A DNA stretch of 64,000 bases from Candidatus Pantoea floridensis (GCF_900215435.1 NZ_OCMY01000001.1:2418001-2482000), one strand, 5' to 3'. Shown: positions 17,551-27,668, counted from the stretch's first letter. Notes: a model not told the origin generated them from the letters alone. Made by a program: numbers and translations.

Positions 17551-18450
17551 CTACCCGCGCTTCGCCAACAATCTCGGAATCTCACGCAAACACCATGATT
17601 TCGCCTCGCCCATGCTGTCGCGGCGCCACGCCATAATGATGTCTACTTCGCGCGTATATTCCGCGCTCACCACGCGTAAACGGCCTTCTGCGATATCTTG
17701 TTCCACCATCGGATACGGCATGGTTGCAACGCCCAAACCTGCCAACAGCGCGCGGCGTTTGTCATCCATGTTGCTTACCGTTAGACGCTGCTGTTTATCC
17801 AGCAGCTGTACCGTGAGTACCGGGCGTTCACGCGCAGTGTCTGCCACCGCAATGCCGCGGTATTTCACGCGCGTCACTTCTGACAGCGGCTCGGCTTCCT
17901 GATGAATCGGGTGATCCGGGCTGGCAACATACACACTCATAACGCTGTAGAGCTTGCGGGTGTTGATCTCGGTAGAAGCGCGAAAATGCATATCCGGGGC
18001 GATAACAATATCTGCGCGCCCCTGTTCCAGGCGCTCCCAGGCACCCGCTAATACTTCGGTGATTAGCGAAATCTGGGTATTGGCTTTTTCTGACAGCTTA
18101 TCCACCAGCGGAAACAGACGTTCGGTAGGAACCAACGCTTCGGCAACGATGGTGAGATGCGTCTCCCAACCGCGCGCCAGCGCTTCAGCATCGGTGGTGA
18201 GTTTATCGGCCGCTTCCAGCAGTACGCGACCGCGCTCCAGCAGCATACGTCCCACGTTGGTGAACTTGGTGCGGTGGCCGGAGCGGTCAAACAGCACCAC
18301 ATCCAGCTCCTCTTCCAGCTTCTGCATGGTGTAGCTCAGCGCGGAAGGGACGCGACCCAGTTCATCGGCCGCGGCGGCAAAACTGCCACGACGGTCAATA
18401 GCATCCATCACACGTAAAGCTTCCAGGGTTAACGCGCGGTCTTTTGCCAT
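17551..18450 (-). CDS. yhaJ: LysR-family regulator YhaJ
   Basis: A 299-residue LysR-type regulator: winged HTH in residues 1-65 (RRGSFAAAADELGRVPSALS), then an effector-binding domain of two alpha/beta lobes. The N-terminal 100 residues are nearly identical to E. coli YhaJ as I recall it. E. coli YhaJ controls yhaK and yqjF, responds to 2,4-dinitrotoluene metabolites, and affects type III secretion in pathogens. Here it is divergent from yhaK, and yqjF lies at about 29 kb in the same window. Confidence 0.95.
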   Translation of the reverse strand: MAKDRALTLEALRVMDAIDRRGSFAAAADELGRVPSALSYTMQKLEEELDVVLFDRSGHRTKFTNVGRMLLERGRVLLEAADKLTTDAEALARGWETHLTIVAEALVPTERLFPLVDKLSEKANTQISLITEVLAGAWERLEQGRADIVIAPDMHFRASTEINTRKLYSVMSVYVASPDHPIHQEAEPLSEVTRVKYRGIAVADTARERPVLTVQLLDKQQRLTVSNMDDKRRALLAGLGVATMPYPMVEQDIAEGRLRVVSAEYTREVDIIMAWRRDSMGEAKSWCLREIPRLLAKRG

Positions 18451-18579
18451 CCCGATTCTCTGTCAGTAAATTTGAACATGCCAGGCAGATTAACTGGCTT
18501 ACAATCCGGCGTCCAGACTTTTACCATGATCCTATTAAGCCTGCGGTCGAATCTCACCGCAGCGCCTCGGAGGATTATC

Positions 18580-19281
18580 ATGATGACAACCCGCTGCGCG
18601 TCCGCATGTGGCCAGGCCGATTTCGGTTGGTTGCAGGCGCGTTACAGCTTCTCGTTTGGCCACTATTTTGACCCAAAACTGATGGGCTATGCTTCGTTGC
18701 GCGTGCTTAACCAGGAAATCCTGGCACCGGGCGCCGCCTTCCAGCCGCGCAGCTACCCGCAGGTTGATGTGCTCAATCTGGTGTTGCAGGGTGAAGCAGA
18801 GTATCGCGATAGCGAAGGCAATCATCTTATCGCCCGGGAAGGCGAAGCGATGCTGCTCTCTACGCGGCCAGGCGTGAATTACAGTGAAATCAACATCAGT
18901 AAAGATCGCCCGTTAACCCGCATGCAGCTGTGGTTAGCGGCATGTCCAGAACGTGAGAATCCGCTGTTACAAAAGCGCGAGTTACCGCAAAAAACCAGCG
19001 TGCTGATTGCGTCGCCCGATGGCGTGGATGGCAGCCTGCAGCTACGCCAGCAAGTGTGGGTGCATCAGGTGACATTAGCGCCGGGCGAGCAGCATACGGT
19101 GAAATTGCACGGGCCGCGCGCTTATTTGCAGTCGATTCATGGTTCGCTGGATGTGCAGGCGAGTAGCGCGCAGCAGCAGCCGCTCAGCTGCGGTGATGGC
19201 GCGTTTCTCAGTGATGAACACCACATCAGCCTGCAAGCCAGAACGCCGCTGCGCGCGCTGGTGATTGATCTTCCGGCATAA
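18580..19281 (+). CDS. yhaK: YhaK, pirin-like bicupin
   Basis: A 233-residue cytoplasmic bicupin of the pirin-related family, proposed in E. coli to sense oxidative stress. The N-terminal cupin contains SFGHYFDPKLMGYASLRV (about residues 24-41), and the mid-protein LRQQVWVH strand opens the second cupin. GGAGGATTATC precedes the chosen ATG and the length equals E. coli YhaK; a 36-codon upstream extension of the frame is not part of the family. It is divergent from yhaJ with a 129-base shared promoter region. Confidence 0.94.
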   Translation: MMTTRCASACGQADFGWLQARYSFSFGHYFDPKLMGYASLRVLNQEILAPGAAFQPRSYPQVDVLNLVLQGEAEYRDSEGNHLIAREGEAMLLSTRPGVNYSEINISKDRPLTRMQLWLAACPERENPLLQKRELPQKTSVLIASPDGVDGSLQLRQQVWVHQVTLAPGEQHTVKLHGPRAYLQSIHGSLDVQASSAQQQPLSCGDGAFLSDEHHISLQARTPLRALVIDLPA

Positions 19282-19303
19282 AAAAGGGCGACCGAAGTCG
19301 CCC
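19280..19303 (-). terminator. Intrinsic terminator for dolP, convergent with yhaK
   Basis: Perfect 7-bp stem GGGCGAC / GTCGCCC with a TTCG tetraloop on the - strand, followed there by six T residues. It overlaps the yhaK stop codon. On the + strand there is no T-run. Confidence 0.88.
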
Positions 19304-19322
19304 TGATGATGTGCTTTAACGC

Positions 19323-19895
19323 TTATTTGAGAATCGTGAACGCCGTAGTGACGTGCTTCACGCCGCTCACACGGCTGGCAACATCGGCCGCCGCCTTCGC
19401 TTCTTCTGGCGTTACCAGACCCAGCAGGAACACTTCACCGTTCTCTGTGGTCACTTTCACGTTAGAGGATTTCACCTGATCGCTGCCCAGCAGCTGCGAG
19501 CGAATTTTGGTGGTGATCCAGGTATCTGACGACGAGGTGCCGAAGCTGACTTTCTGGCCGCTACGGATTTCGTTATACACCTCGGTGGCGCCATCCACGC
19601 CCATTGCAATCTGTTTAGCTCGGCTTGCCAGATCCGGTGTTGGAGACTGACCCGTCAGCAGCACTTTGCCCTGATAGGCTGTCACTACTACGCGCGCCTG
19701 GTTTTTGATTTGTTCATCTTTTGCCAGCGCGTTAGTTACGCGCAGCTCCAGCGTCCCGTCATCCACCTGCGTGCCCACGGTGCGCGGGTCGGTGGCGGTT
19801 TTCGTGGCCACGGCGGCACTGCCAGCAACCACGGCGACACAGCCCTGCAGCAGCATGGCGGTTAATAGAATGGCGACAGCGTTCAATGCTTTCAT
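19323..19895 (-). CDS. dolP: DolP, outer-membrane BON-domain lipoprotein
   Basis: A 190-residue lipoprotein (formerly YraP) with the lipobox LLQGC at residues 14-18 and two BON domains (about 45-110 and 120-188). In E. coli DolP sits at the division site, binds anionic phospholipid and supports BAM-mediated outer-membrane assembly. It is part of the sigma-E regulon there. I chose the ATG with GGAGCT upstream, six codons inside the open frame. Last gene of the lpoA-yraN-diaA-dolP cluster. Confidence 0.95.
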   Translation of the reverse strand: MKALNAVAILLTAMLLQGCVAVVAGSAAVATKTATDPRTVGTQVDDGTLELRVTNALAKDEQIKNQARVVVTAYQGKVLLTGQSPTPDLASRAKQIAMGVDGATEVYNEIRSGQKVSFGTSSSDTWITTKIRSQLLGSDQVKSSNVKVTTENGEVFLLGLVTPEEAKAAADVASRVSGVKHVTTAFTILK

Positions 19896-19909
19896 TTGAG
19901 CTCCTTCAG

Positions 19910-20497
19910 TCATTCCTGGTGTGGGAATAAAGTGTTATCAATCAAATCGCACAGGCAGTTCAGGGTCAGCATATGCATTTCCTGAATGCGAGCACTGCGA
20001 TGTGATGGAATGCGAATTTCCACATCATGCGGACCGAGCAGGCCCGCCAGCTCGCCGCCGTCATGGCCGGTTAGCGCAACGATGGTCATATCGCGAGTAA
20101 CCGCAGCTTCAACCGCTTTGACAATATCGCGGGTGTTACCACGGGTAGAAATGGCCAGCAGCACATCGCCAGCCTGCCCAAGCGCTCGAACCTGCTTGGC
20201 GTAAATTTCGTCATGCAGGCGATCGTTACCAATCGCTGTCAGCATGACATTATCCGCACTCAGCGCCAGCGCAGGCAGGCTTGGGCGCTCCGTCTCAAAA
20301 CGGTTAATCATGCTGGCGGCAAAATGCTGCGCGTTGGCGGATGACGCACCGTTACCGCAGCTCAGGATTTTGTTACCGTTCAGCAGCGACTGCACCAGCG
20401 TCATCGCCGCACGAGAAATCGCATCGGGCAGCGCTTCGGCTGCGGCGATTTGTGTCTGAATACTCTCGGTAAAACACGCTTTAATTCTGTCCTGCAC
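19910..20497 (-). CDS. diaA: DiaA, DnaA initiator-associating protein
   Basis: A 195-residue SIS-domain protein that binds DnaA as a tetramer and promotes assembly of the initiation complex at oriC. The phosphosugar-isomerase-like core with [14 protein letters not shown] is near residues 47-60, and STRGNT is near 117. GTG start with AGGTGG upstream. It lies between yraN and dolP with a 14-base gap on each side, the same order as in E. coli. Confidence 0.95.
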   Translation of the reverse strand: MQDRIKACFTESIQTQIAAAEALPDAISRAAMTLVQSLLNGNKILSCGNGASSANAQHFAASMINRFETERPSLPALALSADNVMLTAIGNDRLHDEIYAKQVRALGQAGDVLLAISTRGNTRDIVKAVEAAVTRDMTIVALTGHDGGELAGLLGPHDVEIRIPSHRSARIQEMHMLTLNCLCDLIDNTLFPHQE

Positions 20498-20511
20498 AAG
20501 ACCACCTGGTT

Positions 20512-20907
20512 CTATCCATCGGCATTAAAGGCATCGGGTAGCCACTCCAGCTCACGCCCGGTAATGGCAATGATGTCAAAACGGCAATTCACCGTATCAA
20601 AACTGCCGCCGCCTGCCAGCAACCAGAGCGCGGCAGCACGCAGCAACTTTTGTTGTTTCTGGCGCGTCACGCTGGCGGCGGCTCCGCCGTAGCGCGCATC
20701 GCGCCGATAGCGCACTTCAACAAATACCCAGCAATCGGCATCGCGCATAATCAGGTCAATTTCCCCGCCGCGACAGCGCACATTGCTGGCGAACCACTGC
20801 AGCCCGGCGCGCTCCAGATAGCGGCGCGCCAGTTGTTCCTGCTCAGCGCCAATGCGCTGACGATTTACTGCACCGGAACGATCTGTCCCTGACGATACTG
20901 GTTCCAT
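20512..20907 (-). CDS. yraN: YraN, UPF0102 endonuclease-fold protein
   Basis: A 131-residue UPF0102 protein with a PD-(D/E)XK nuclease-like core: GGEIDLI (about residue 48), then FVEVRYR (about 62). The activity and role are not established. I used the ATG with AGGAAG six bases upstream, which gives the E. coli length; a TTG eight codons earlier is possible. The start overlaps the lpoA 3' end by 43 bases, implying coupled translation. Confidence 0.93.
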   Translation of the reverse strand: MEPVSSGTDRSGAVNRQRIGAEQEQLARRYLERAGLQWFASNVRCRGGEIDLIMRDADCWVFVEVRYRRDARYGGAAASVTRQKQQKLLRAAALWLLAGGGSFDTVNCRFDIIAITGRELEWLPDAFNADG

Positions 20908-22895
20908 GCCAACTTCCTGTTGATCACGCAATCCGTGTCGGCGTTCAGCTTGCCGGTGTTGCCATCAATGGCAAAGCCCGGCACCTGACGCATCTGGTTA
21001 AAGTGATTCGCCAGCGTCCAGGCATCAATGCCCATCGCGTAAAGACGAACCAGCGAATAGTCGTTGTTAAACGACTTTGCCGCCTGCTGCATCAGGCCAG
21101 GATTATTGCCAGACAGCAGCGGAATATCACTGAACTGCAGGCCATCCATCTCCAGACGGAAGTCCGGGCCAGCGCCAGCCTGGGCACTGCGCGAGCTGGC
21201 GTAAAGTGCAGTATTGCTGCGGCTGCTGGTGCGCATCGCAATCATTGGCTTGATCAGCTGCAGCTCATCCTGACTGGCGACAATATAGACAGCATCAACG
21301 CTGCCGCCGCTGGTATCCGCCACAGGCGCCGGTGTGCTGGTTTGTGGCGCAGGAATCGTCAGGCCGGCAATCGCTACGCTCTGTGATTGATCAGGCTCGA
21401 CGTTCAGCGGAGTGCCGCTTAACGCAATACCCGCACCGCTGTTGATGCCTTGCTTCAACTCCGCGACGCCGCCAAAACGCTGCTGCAGCACGGTTGACCC
21501 CCCCAGCTTTTGCCACTCTTGCGCAAAGGCTTTGCTGATGCGATCGCCATAACTGCTGCGCGGTACCAACAGCAAGGGCTGACGTTTGCCCTGCTCGTAG
21601 ATATGGTGCGCGGCATCGCGCGCTTCGTCTTCAGGAGAAAGCGCAAAATAACAAATATTCGGATGGTTCTGGATCTGTTCCGGCTCATTCAGCGCCAATA
21701 CGTTAAGCGCTGTTTGGCTGTTCACCACTTGTTCCACATCGTTTTTGAGCAGGGGGCCAACCACCAACGTGGCGCCATCCTGCTGGGCCTGCTGCATGAC
21801 CTGGGCAATGGGCTGGCTGCTGGTGTCATACACTTTCACCTGCGCGCTGCTGTCGCCCTGGGCTGCTGCCGGTTGAGCGGCGGGTTGCGGCTGTTCCGTT
21901 TGCTGCGGTGTGTTACCCGCCATCGCCGGGCTCACCACGCTATTCGCCTCGGCATTCGCGTCTGTAGCCGGTTGGGCATTATTATCGGCCGCAGCAGGCG
22001 CGGGCGCTGCTTGTGGTGCCGGAGCATTCAGCACGCCGTTACGCGCATCCGTAAAGCCTTTCTGAATCGCGCTCGCAAATACCTGCGCCTGGCCGTTAAG
22101 TGGCAGCAGCAACGCAATGGTGTTGGTGGAGGCTTTGGTGAAATTCTGCACCTGGCTCAGCTGGGTTGGCAGCGTTTTTGCGCCTGGGTTCTGCGGATAT
22201 CGCGTCTGCCAGTCCTTTATTGCGGCTTTCAGCATTTGCGGATCCTGGCTATTGGCCCGCCAGGTGTTCAGCAGATCCAGCCAGCCTTGCAGCGTATTTT
22301 CATCCGCATTGATCACCAGACTGTTGATCTGATCTTGGGTCATCTGCGTCAGCGCTTGCCAGGTGGCATCGATATTGCTTTGATGATCGGCCGCTTTGAG
22401 CAGCGGTTCCTGTGCAATATAGGCGCGCAGCAGCGCGAGCGATGGACGATTCTGCGCTGCGGCAATTTGCAGCGCGTAGTAGCGCACTTGTTGATCCTGC
22501 GACAGATCGCCGGTTTTCACCTGGCCAAGTAACTGTTGCGCGCCACCGAAATCCTGCTGACCAATCTGCATCTGCGCACGCAGCAGCAGCAGTTCTTGCT
22601 GTTGCACATCACTGAGCTGTTGCGGTAGTTGTTTCAGCTGATCGGCGGCCTGTGGATATTTTCCTTCCTTCAACAGGGCACGGATGGCAAGTAATTGCCA
22701 GTCGGTCTTGCTATCATCGCTGCTTTGCTGCACCTGTTGCAGATAATAGTCAGACCGGCCAGTCGCAGGACCCTGAATATTGACGTTAGAGGTTTGTTGC
22801 GGTCCCTGACCACTACAAGCGGCTAAAATCAGCCCAGCGAGAAGAACAGGTACTAAGCGTCCTGCTTTATGACGTACGACTTTTGAAGGAAGCAT
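20865..22895 (-). CDS. lpoA: LpoA, outer-membrane lipoprotein activator of PBP1A
   Basis: A 676-residue lipoprotein that reaches from the outer membrane to activate PBP1A. The signal peptide ends in a lipobox LAACSG near residue 28. Then come a helical TPR-like N-terminal domain (to ~250), an Ala/Pro/Gln-rich low-complexity linker (~290-355) and a C-terminal LppC/periplasmic-binding-protein-like domain. The start MLPSK gives a normal signal peptide and near-E. coli length (678). It is divergent from rsmI, whose ATG lies about 62 bases away. Confidence 0.95.
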   Translation of the reverse strand: MLPSKVVRHKAGRLVPVLLAGLILAACSGQGPQQTSNVNIQGPATGRSDYYLQQVQQSSDDSKTDWQLLAIRALLKEGKYPQAADQLKQLPQQLSDVQQQELLLLRAQMQIGQQDFGGAQQLLGQVKTGDLSQDQQVRYYALQIAAAQNRPSLALLRAYIAQEPLLKAADHQSNIDATWQALTQMTQDQINSLVINADENTLQGWLDLLNTWRANSQDPQMLKAAIKDWQTRYPQNPGAKTLPTQLSQVQNFTKASTNTIALLLPLNGQAQVFASAIQKGFTDARNGVLNAPAPQAAPAPAAADNNAQPATDANAEANSVVSPAMAGNTPQQTEQPQPAAQPAAAQGDSSAQVKVYDTSSQPIAQVMQQAQQDGATLVVGPLLKNDVEQVVNSQTALNVLALNEPEQIQNHPNICYFALSPEDEARDAAHHIYEQGKRQPLLLVPRSSYGDRISKAFAQEWQKLGGSTVLQQRFGGVAELKQGINSGAGIALSGTPLNVEPDQSQSVAIAGLTIPAPQTSTPAPVADTSGGSVDAVYIVASQDELQLIKPMIAMRTSSRSNTALYASSRSAQAGAGPDFRLEMDGLQFSDIPLLSGNNPGLMQQAAKSFNNDYSLVRLYAMGIDAWTLANHFNQMRQVPGFAIDGNTGKLNADTDCVINRKLAWNQYRQGQIVPVQ

Positions 22896-22957
22896 ACTGT
22901 ATCCAGTGATGTTTTTTTCAAGATGCTCAATATTAAATCGGCAATTCGGATGAAACA

Positions 22958-23821
22958 ATGAAACAACTCGATCGGGCAGAGATTTCTGCCAGCACGCTCT
23001 ATATCGTTCCTACCCCGATCGGTAACCTGGGTGATATCACTCAACGAGCGTTGACGGTGCTCTCAAGCGTCGATCTAGTCGCAGCGGAAGATACACGTCA
23101 TACCGGGCTGTTGCTACAACATTTCGCCATCAATGCGCGACTCTTCGCACTTCACGACCACAACGAACAGCAGAAAGCCGAGGTGCTGTTAGCCAGGCTG
23201 CAAGAGGGCCAGAGCATTGCGCTGGTCTCCGATGCGGGCACGCCGTTGATCAACGATCCGGGCTACCATTTGGTGCGTCGCTGCCGAGAAGCCGGCGTGC
23301 GCGTGGTGCCGTTGCCAGGCGCCTGCGCGGCGATCACAGCATTAAGCGCGGCGGGATTACCGTCCGATCGTTTCTGTTACGAAGGGTTTCTGCCGGCCAA
23401 AAGCAAAGGGCGCTGTGATGTGCTGCACGCGCTGGGTGAAGAGACGCGTACGCTGATTTTCTACGAATCCACCCATCGCCTGATTGATAGCCTGCAGGAT
23501 ATGGTCAGCGTGTGGGGTGCCGAACGTTACGTGGTGCTGGCGCGCGAGTTGACCAAAACCTGGGAGTCATTGCACGGTGCGCCGGTGGGCGAGCTGTTGG
23601 CGTGGGTGCTGGAAGATGAAAACCGTCGCAAGGGCGAGATGGTGCTGATTGTTGAAGGCCATAAAGCGGATGAAGAAGCGCTACCCGCTGAAGCGCTGCG
23701 TACTCTGGCGCTGCTGCAAAAAGAGCTGCCGTTAAAGAAAGCTGCTGCGCTGACGGCGGAAATTCATGGCGTTAAGAAGAACGCGCTCTATAAGTACGCG
23801 CTGGATCAGCAAGAGGCGTGA
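22958..23821 (+). CDS. rsmI: RsmI, 16S rRNA C1402 ribose 2'-O-methyltransferase
   Basis: A 287-residue SAM-dependent methyltransferase of the tetrapyrrole-methylase fold that modifies C1402 in the ribosomal P site. Motifs: [14 protein letters not shown] (about residue 15), [23 protein letters not shown] and FYESTHR. The stop codon overlaps the -35 box of the rnpB promoter. Confidence 0.96.
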   Translation: MKQLDRAEISASTLYIVPTPIGNLGDITQRALTVLSSVDLVAAEDTRHTGLLLQHFAINARLFALHDHNEQQKAEVLLARLQEGQSIALVSDAGTPLINDPGYHLVRRCREAGVRVVPLPGACAAITALSAAGLPSDRFCYEGFLPAKSKGRCDVLHALGEETRTLIFYESTHRLIDSLQDMVSVWGAERYVVLARELTKTWESLHGAPVGELLAWVLEDENRRKGEMVLIVEGHKADEEALPAEALRTLALLQKELPLKKAAALTAEIHGVKKNALYKYALDQQEA

Positions 23822-23846
23822 CAAACGGCGGCGGATCGCCTATTAT
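23818..23846 (+). promoter_or_regulatory. rnpB promoter
   Basis: GTGACA (-35, five of six) at 23818-23823 and TATTAT (-10) at 23841-23846, spacer 17, with the RNA start about nine bases on. The -35 box overlaps the rsmI stop codon. Confidence 0.75.
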
Positions 23847-23854
23847 CCCGCGCC

Positions 23855-24233
<379 letters not shown>

Positions 24234-24240
24234 TTTTTCA

Positions 24241-24274
24241 ACACAAAACCCGCTTCGGCGGGTTTTGTGTTTTC
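24241..24274 (+). terminator. rnpB terminator
   Basis: A long perfect hairpin, ACACAAAACCCGC / GCGGGTTTTGTGT with a TTCG loop, followed by TTTTC. Confidence 0.92.
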
Positions 24275-24496
24275 TGGGGACCGATCGCGCGAGCTGTCAA
24301 ACTGCCACCAACGGTTCCCTCTCCCAATGGGTGAGGGTATTAATGCGCGAAAAATTACGTAGTCTCGCCCACGTAAAGAAATGAAAATCTCGCAAAACAT
24401 TATTACGGCTATGCCAGAATATGCGGGTGTTTAACTACTGAGGACAAATTTAATCCACACTGACGAGAAGCAACAACGTGGATAAGTTGTAATTTT
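24275..24496. other. Intergenic spacer between rnpB and the mdtJI leader
   Basis: No gene is supported here. An imperfect palindrome CCCTCTCCC / GGGTGAGGG lies near 24318. Low-GC sequence toward the right end probably holds the mdtJI promoter, but no box is clear enough to place. Confidence 0.5.
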
Positions 24497-24595
24497 ATGG
24501 ACAAAATGTTTGCGCCAATTAACACTTTTATCTCTTCTTCTTTTCCTGAGTCAAACTGCCCAATCTGCGATCAGCACTGGCGCTTCGCGCTATAG
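24497..24595 (+). CDS. Putative mdtU-like leader peptide, 32 codons
   Basis: A short frame upstream of mdtJ encoding 32 residues, with two Cys in an NCPICDQ segment and the ending HWRFAL before TAG. An upstream ORF (mdtU) with a role in spermidine induction of mdtJI has been reported in E. coli; I could not compare sequences. The stop codon is five bases before an anti-Shine-Dalgarno sequence for mdtJ (24601-24609). No strong ribosome site precedes the first ATG; an in-frame ATG three codons later is an alternative. Confidence 0.55.
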   Translation: MDKMFAPINTFISSSFPESNCPICDQHWRFAL

Positions 24596-24600
24596 TTCCG

Positions 24601-24687
24601 TTCTCTCCTTTTCTGATTTTTTAATTTAACTTTGCTAACACGCTTATTTTTGGCGTGGACGGCGTTTATTTCTCGTTCAGGAGAGAA
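24601..24687 (+). promoter_or_regulatory. mdtJ leader: anti-Shine-Dalgarno pairing
   Basis: TTCTCTCCT at 24601-24609 is exactly complementary to AGGAGAGAA at 24679-24687, which is the mdtJ ribosome site. A small hairpin (CACGC / GCGTG) near 24640-24657 lies in between. A ribosome halted at the leader stop codon (24593-24595) would cover the first arm and free the second. Confidence 0.6.
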
Positions 24688-24690
24688 ATC

Positions 24691-25041
24691 ATGTTGTATT
24701 GGATTTTATTAGCGCTGGCGATCGCCGCGGAAATTATCGGTACTGTCTCAATGAAATGGGCCAGCGTTAACGGTGGCAATGCCGGTTATATTTTTATGCT
24801 GGTGATGATTGCACTCTCATATATTCTCCTCTCTTTTGCCATTAAGCGTATTGCGCTTGGCGTGGCGTATGCCATGTGGGAAGGCGTAGGTATTCTGTTC
24901 ATTACGCTGTTTAGCGTGCTGCTATTCGAGGAAGCTTTATCTGCGGTGAAAGTCGTCGGGCTTTTGACATTAATCGCTGGCATCGTCTTGATTAAAACGG
25001 GCACGCTGAGTCGTAAGGAGCTGCGCCATGGCAACGTTTAA
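24691..25041 (+). CDS. mdtJ: MdtJ, spermidine export SMR subunit
   Basis: A 116-residue small-multidrug-resistance protein with four membrane helices; with MdtI it forms a heteromeric spermidine exporter. The conserved membrane glutamate of the family is Glu in AAEIIGT (about residue 15), and GVAYAMWEG (near 63) is the typical SMR helix-3 motif. The start chosen has AGGAGAG upstream, 12 codons inside the open frame. It overlaps mdtI by 14 bases. Confidence 0.93.
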   Translation: MLYWILLALAIAAEIIGTVSMKWASVNGGNAGYIFMLVMIALSYILLSFAIKRIALGVAYAMWEGVGILFITLFSVLLFEEALSAVKVVGLLTLIAGIVLIKTGTLSRKELRHGNV

Positions 25042-25357
25042 TGGGCTGCATATCGCATGGTTGGCGCTGGCGATTGGGCTGGAGATTGTCGCCAATATCT
25101 TTCTGAAATACTCCAATGGCTTCCGCCGTCCCCTTTATGGCGTGTTATCGCTGGTTGCCGTGCTGGCGGCGTTTAGCGCGCTGGCGCAGGCGGTGAAAGG
25201 CATCGACCTGACCGTCGCCTACGCGCTGTGGGGCGGGTTGGGATTAGTTGCTACGGTAGCGGCGGGTTGGATTTTATTCGGCCAGCGACTGAGCCGCACG
25301 GGTTGGCTGGGTGTGGCACTGTTATTAATCGGTATGGTGCTAATTAAGTTCGCATAA
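25028..25357 (+). CDS. mdtI: MdtI, spermidine export SMR subunit
   Basis: A 109-residue SMR partner of MdtJ, the same length as in E. coli. The membrane glutamate lies in [10 protein letters not shown] (about residue 19), with AYALWGG later. It starts inside the 3' end of mdtJ, giving fixed stoichiometry by coupling. Confidence 0.94.
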   Translation: MATFNGLHIAWLALAIGLEIVANIFLKYSNGFRRPLYGVLSLVAVLAAFSALAQAVKGIDLTVAYALWGGLGLVATVAAGWILFGQRLSRTGWLGVALLLIGMVLIKFA

Positions 25358-25450
25358 TAACTTACCGGCGCACAATCCACCTCAACATACGGGGCGGGAT
25401 AGTTTAGGCTAGCGATCATTCCGCTCTGTTTCGTCACAGGTGAAAATAGC

Positions 25451-26410
25451 ATGCATCTTCAGCCGATTGATCGCTGGCCAAACGCCCTGCGCCAGCAAAC
25501 CGCAGCGTTGCGTCGCGAGATTGCCGCTCGCTTGCAGACGTACACCGGTAGCCGGCCCAATATTGTGAAGCCTTTTCCTGGGATGATGATGGCGGAGTTG
25601 CATGAGCCCACTCCACCAATGTCCTATATTTATGAACCCAGTCTTTCGCTAATTATTCAGGGTGAAAAGCGCGTGTCACTTGGTGATACAACTTACACTT
25701 ATAATGAGTCGCGCTTTTTTCTTACCGCCGTTAATTTGCCTACCATTGCCGAAGTGCCGCAGGCGAGTGCGGAAGAACCGTTTCTGTCGCTACTCATCAC
25801 GCTGGATTTGCCACTGGCGCTCGAAGTGATCGCCGATATGGAGCAGCACGGCAGCCGTGTGAATCCGCAGAATAGCGGCATGTCGTTGGGCGCGGCAGAT
25901 TGTTCTTTGCTGAATGCGGTGCTGCGCTATCTCGCTAATCATGATTCATCACACAACAGCAGTTATGTCAGCGATCTCATTCAGCGCGAAATTCTTTATC
26001 GCATCTTAACCAGTGAAGCGGGCAGCGTATTTCGTGAGACCGTTTTAACCGGAACCAGTAGCCAGCGCGTCTCGATTGCCATTAACTGGTTACGAGAAAA
26101 TTATGTGCAACCGTTGAGCGTCGAGGCGCTGGCACAGCGGGCAGGAATGGGGGTATCGACGCTCCATCACCATTTCCGACGCATGACCACCATGAGCCCG
26201 CTGCAATTTCAGAAGCATTTACGGCTGTATGAAGCGCGCCGTTTGCTGATTGCGGAAGAGATCGATGCATCAAGCGCGGCGATTCGCGTCGGCTATGAGA
26301 GCGTGACGCAATTTCATCGTGAATATAAGCGCATGTTTGGCGCCACCCCGATTAAGGACAAAGCGCAGCTGCTGGCGGGGACAGGGAATCTGGCGATGGC
26401 GGTGCGCTAA
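25451..26410 (+). CDS. AraC-family regulator with AraC_N cupin domain
   Basis: A 319-residue regulator with an N-terminal AraC_N domain (about residues 40-190) like E. coli YqhC, and a C-terminal double helix-turn-helix (about 205-300; LAQRAGMGVSTLHHHF and then AAIRVGYESVTQFHREYKRMFG). YqhC controls an aldehyde-reducing alcohol dehydrogenase; here an alcohol dehydrogenase gene is convergent and adjacent, so a similar role in aldehyde response is plausible. Not assigned as the yqhC orthologue. Confidence 0.88.
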   Translation: MHLQPIDRWPNALRQQTAALRREIAARLQTYTGSRPNIVKPFPGMMMAELHEPTPPMSYIYEPSLSLIIQGEKRVSLGDTTYTYNESRFFLTAVNLPTIAEVPQASAEEPFLSLLITLDLPLALEVIADMEQHGSRVNPQNSGMSLGAADCSLLNAVLRYLANHDSSHNSSYVSDLIQREILYRILTSEAGSVFRETVLTGTSSQRVSIAINWLRENYVQPLSVEALAQRAGMGVSTLHHHFRRMTTMSPLQFQKHLRLYEARRLLIAEEIDASSAAIRVGYESVTQFHREYKRMFGATPIKDKAQLLAGTGNLAMAVR

Positions 26411-26446
26411 TACCAGCCGGATGCACCGGCTGATAGTAGACGCTTA

Positions 26447-27505
26447 TCAGGCCGCGGTTAATGAGGCCATATCAATCACAAAGCGATACTTCACATCACC
26501 GCGTTCCATGCGTTCAAACGCATCATTAATCTGCTGCATATTAATGATTTCGCAATCCGGATGGATGTTTTTACGCGCACAGAAATCCAGCATCTCCTGC
26601 GTTTCGGCAATGCCACCGGACGGCGAACCGGTAATGCGGCGACGCCCCATAATCAGCGGCAACGAGCTGAATGCCTCCATATTGCCGAGCGCACCAACAA
26701 TCACCAATGCGCCTTCCACATCCAGCAGCTGTACATAAGGCGAGACATCGTGGCGGGTCGGAATGGTATCGATGATCACGTCAAATGAGGATGCTGCCTG
26801 CTGCATTGCCTCGTCCGAGGTTGAAAGCAACACATGTTCAGCACCGAGTTGATGTGCTTCTTCGGCCTTGCCCGCGCTGCGGGTGATTACTGTCACCTCC
26901 GCACCAAGGCCGGCGGCAAGTCGCACCGCCAGATGCCCCAATCCGCCAATGCCCACTACGCCGACGCGCGATCCCGGCCCGACGTTCCAGGTACGTAATG
27001 GCGAGTATACGGTGATACCGGCGCACAATAACGGCGCGGCGCGAGCAGGATCGAGTCCCTCCGGCAGATTGAGGACAAATTCCTCTCGCACCACCACATG
27101 TTTGGCATAGCCGCCATAAGTGATGTCGCCAGTGAGGCGATCGCGACCGTTATAGGTCACCGTCGGGAATTCGCGGCACATCTGCTCTTCATGACGGCGA
27201 CACTGATCGCATATCTGGCAGCTATCGACAATAGTACCCACCGCCACCCATTGTCCTGTTGTGTAGCGTTGAACGTCGCTGCCGACATCAATAACGCGCC
27301 CAATGATTTCATGTCCTGGTACCAGTGGGTAAACGGTCGGTCCCCACTCTTGCCAGTCATTCCTTGCCTGATGTAGATCGCTGTGGCAGACGCCCGAGTA
27401 GACGATTTCGATGGCCACATCGTTATTGCGCAGCGCGCGGCGTTCAAAGGCGAACGGGGTTAACGGCGCATCAGCGCTCAGTGCAGCATAACCGTAGGTT
27501 TTCAT
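26447..27505 (-). CDS. Zinc-dependent NAD(P)-alcohol dehydrogenase, YahK-like
   Basis: A 352-residue medium-chain dehydrogenase. Catalytic zinc motifs GVCHSDLHQ (about 37-45) and GHEIIGRV (about 63-70), structural zinc cysteines CQICDQCRRHEEQMC (about 96-110), and a nucleotide-binding GVVGIGGLGH (about 183-192) are intact. The sequence resembles E. coli YahK, an NADPH-dependent aldehyde reductase. It is convergent with the AraC-type gene, 36 bases apart. Confidence 0.9.
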   Translation of the reverse strand: MKTYGYAALSADAPLTPFAFERRALRNNDVAIEIVYSGVCHSDLHQARNDWQEWGPTVYPLVPGHEIIGRVIDVGSDVQRYTTGQWVAVGTIVDSCQICDQCRRHEEQMCREFPTVTYNGRDRLTGDITYGGYAKHVVVREEFVLNLPEGLDPARAAPLLCAGITVYSPLRTWNVGPGSRVGVVGIGGLGHLAVRLAAGLGAEVTVITRSAGKAEEAHQLGAEHVLLSTSDEAMQQAASSFDVIIDTIPTRHDVSPYVQLLDVEGALVIVGALGNMEAFSSLPLIMGRRRITGSPSGGIAETQEMLDFCARKNIHPDCEIINMQQINDAFERMERGDVKYRFVIDMASLTAA

Positions 27506-27636
27506 AGTCGCTCCAGTTTACGGTGAGAGTCGTTTAACTGTAGCCAGTGAAGGGATGAAGGAGTGAGTCTGATTCTGCCTGATGATTGCCTGTTTCTCTT
27601 GGGGGAAATCGGTGAAGCCGTTCCGCTCATCCGAAA

Positions 27637-27658
27637 CTTCTCCCGCAAGCGGGAGAAG
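27637..27658 (-). terminator. Hairpin after yqjG
   Basis: Perfect 10-bp stem CTTCTCCCGC / GCGGGAGAAG with a two-base loop, ten bases past the yqjG stop codon. On the - strand only a short T-tract (TTTC) follows, so termination may be partial. Confidence 0.6.
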
Positions 27659-27668
27659 GAAAAGGGCA

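Noticed and set aside
21510..22532. A 340-codon open frame on the + strand within lpoA
   Set aside because: Antisense to lpoA, Arg/His/Leu-rich, no recognisable domain, no ribosome site of note.
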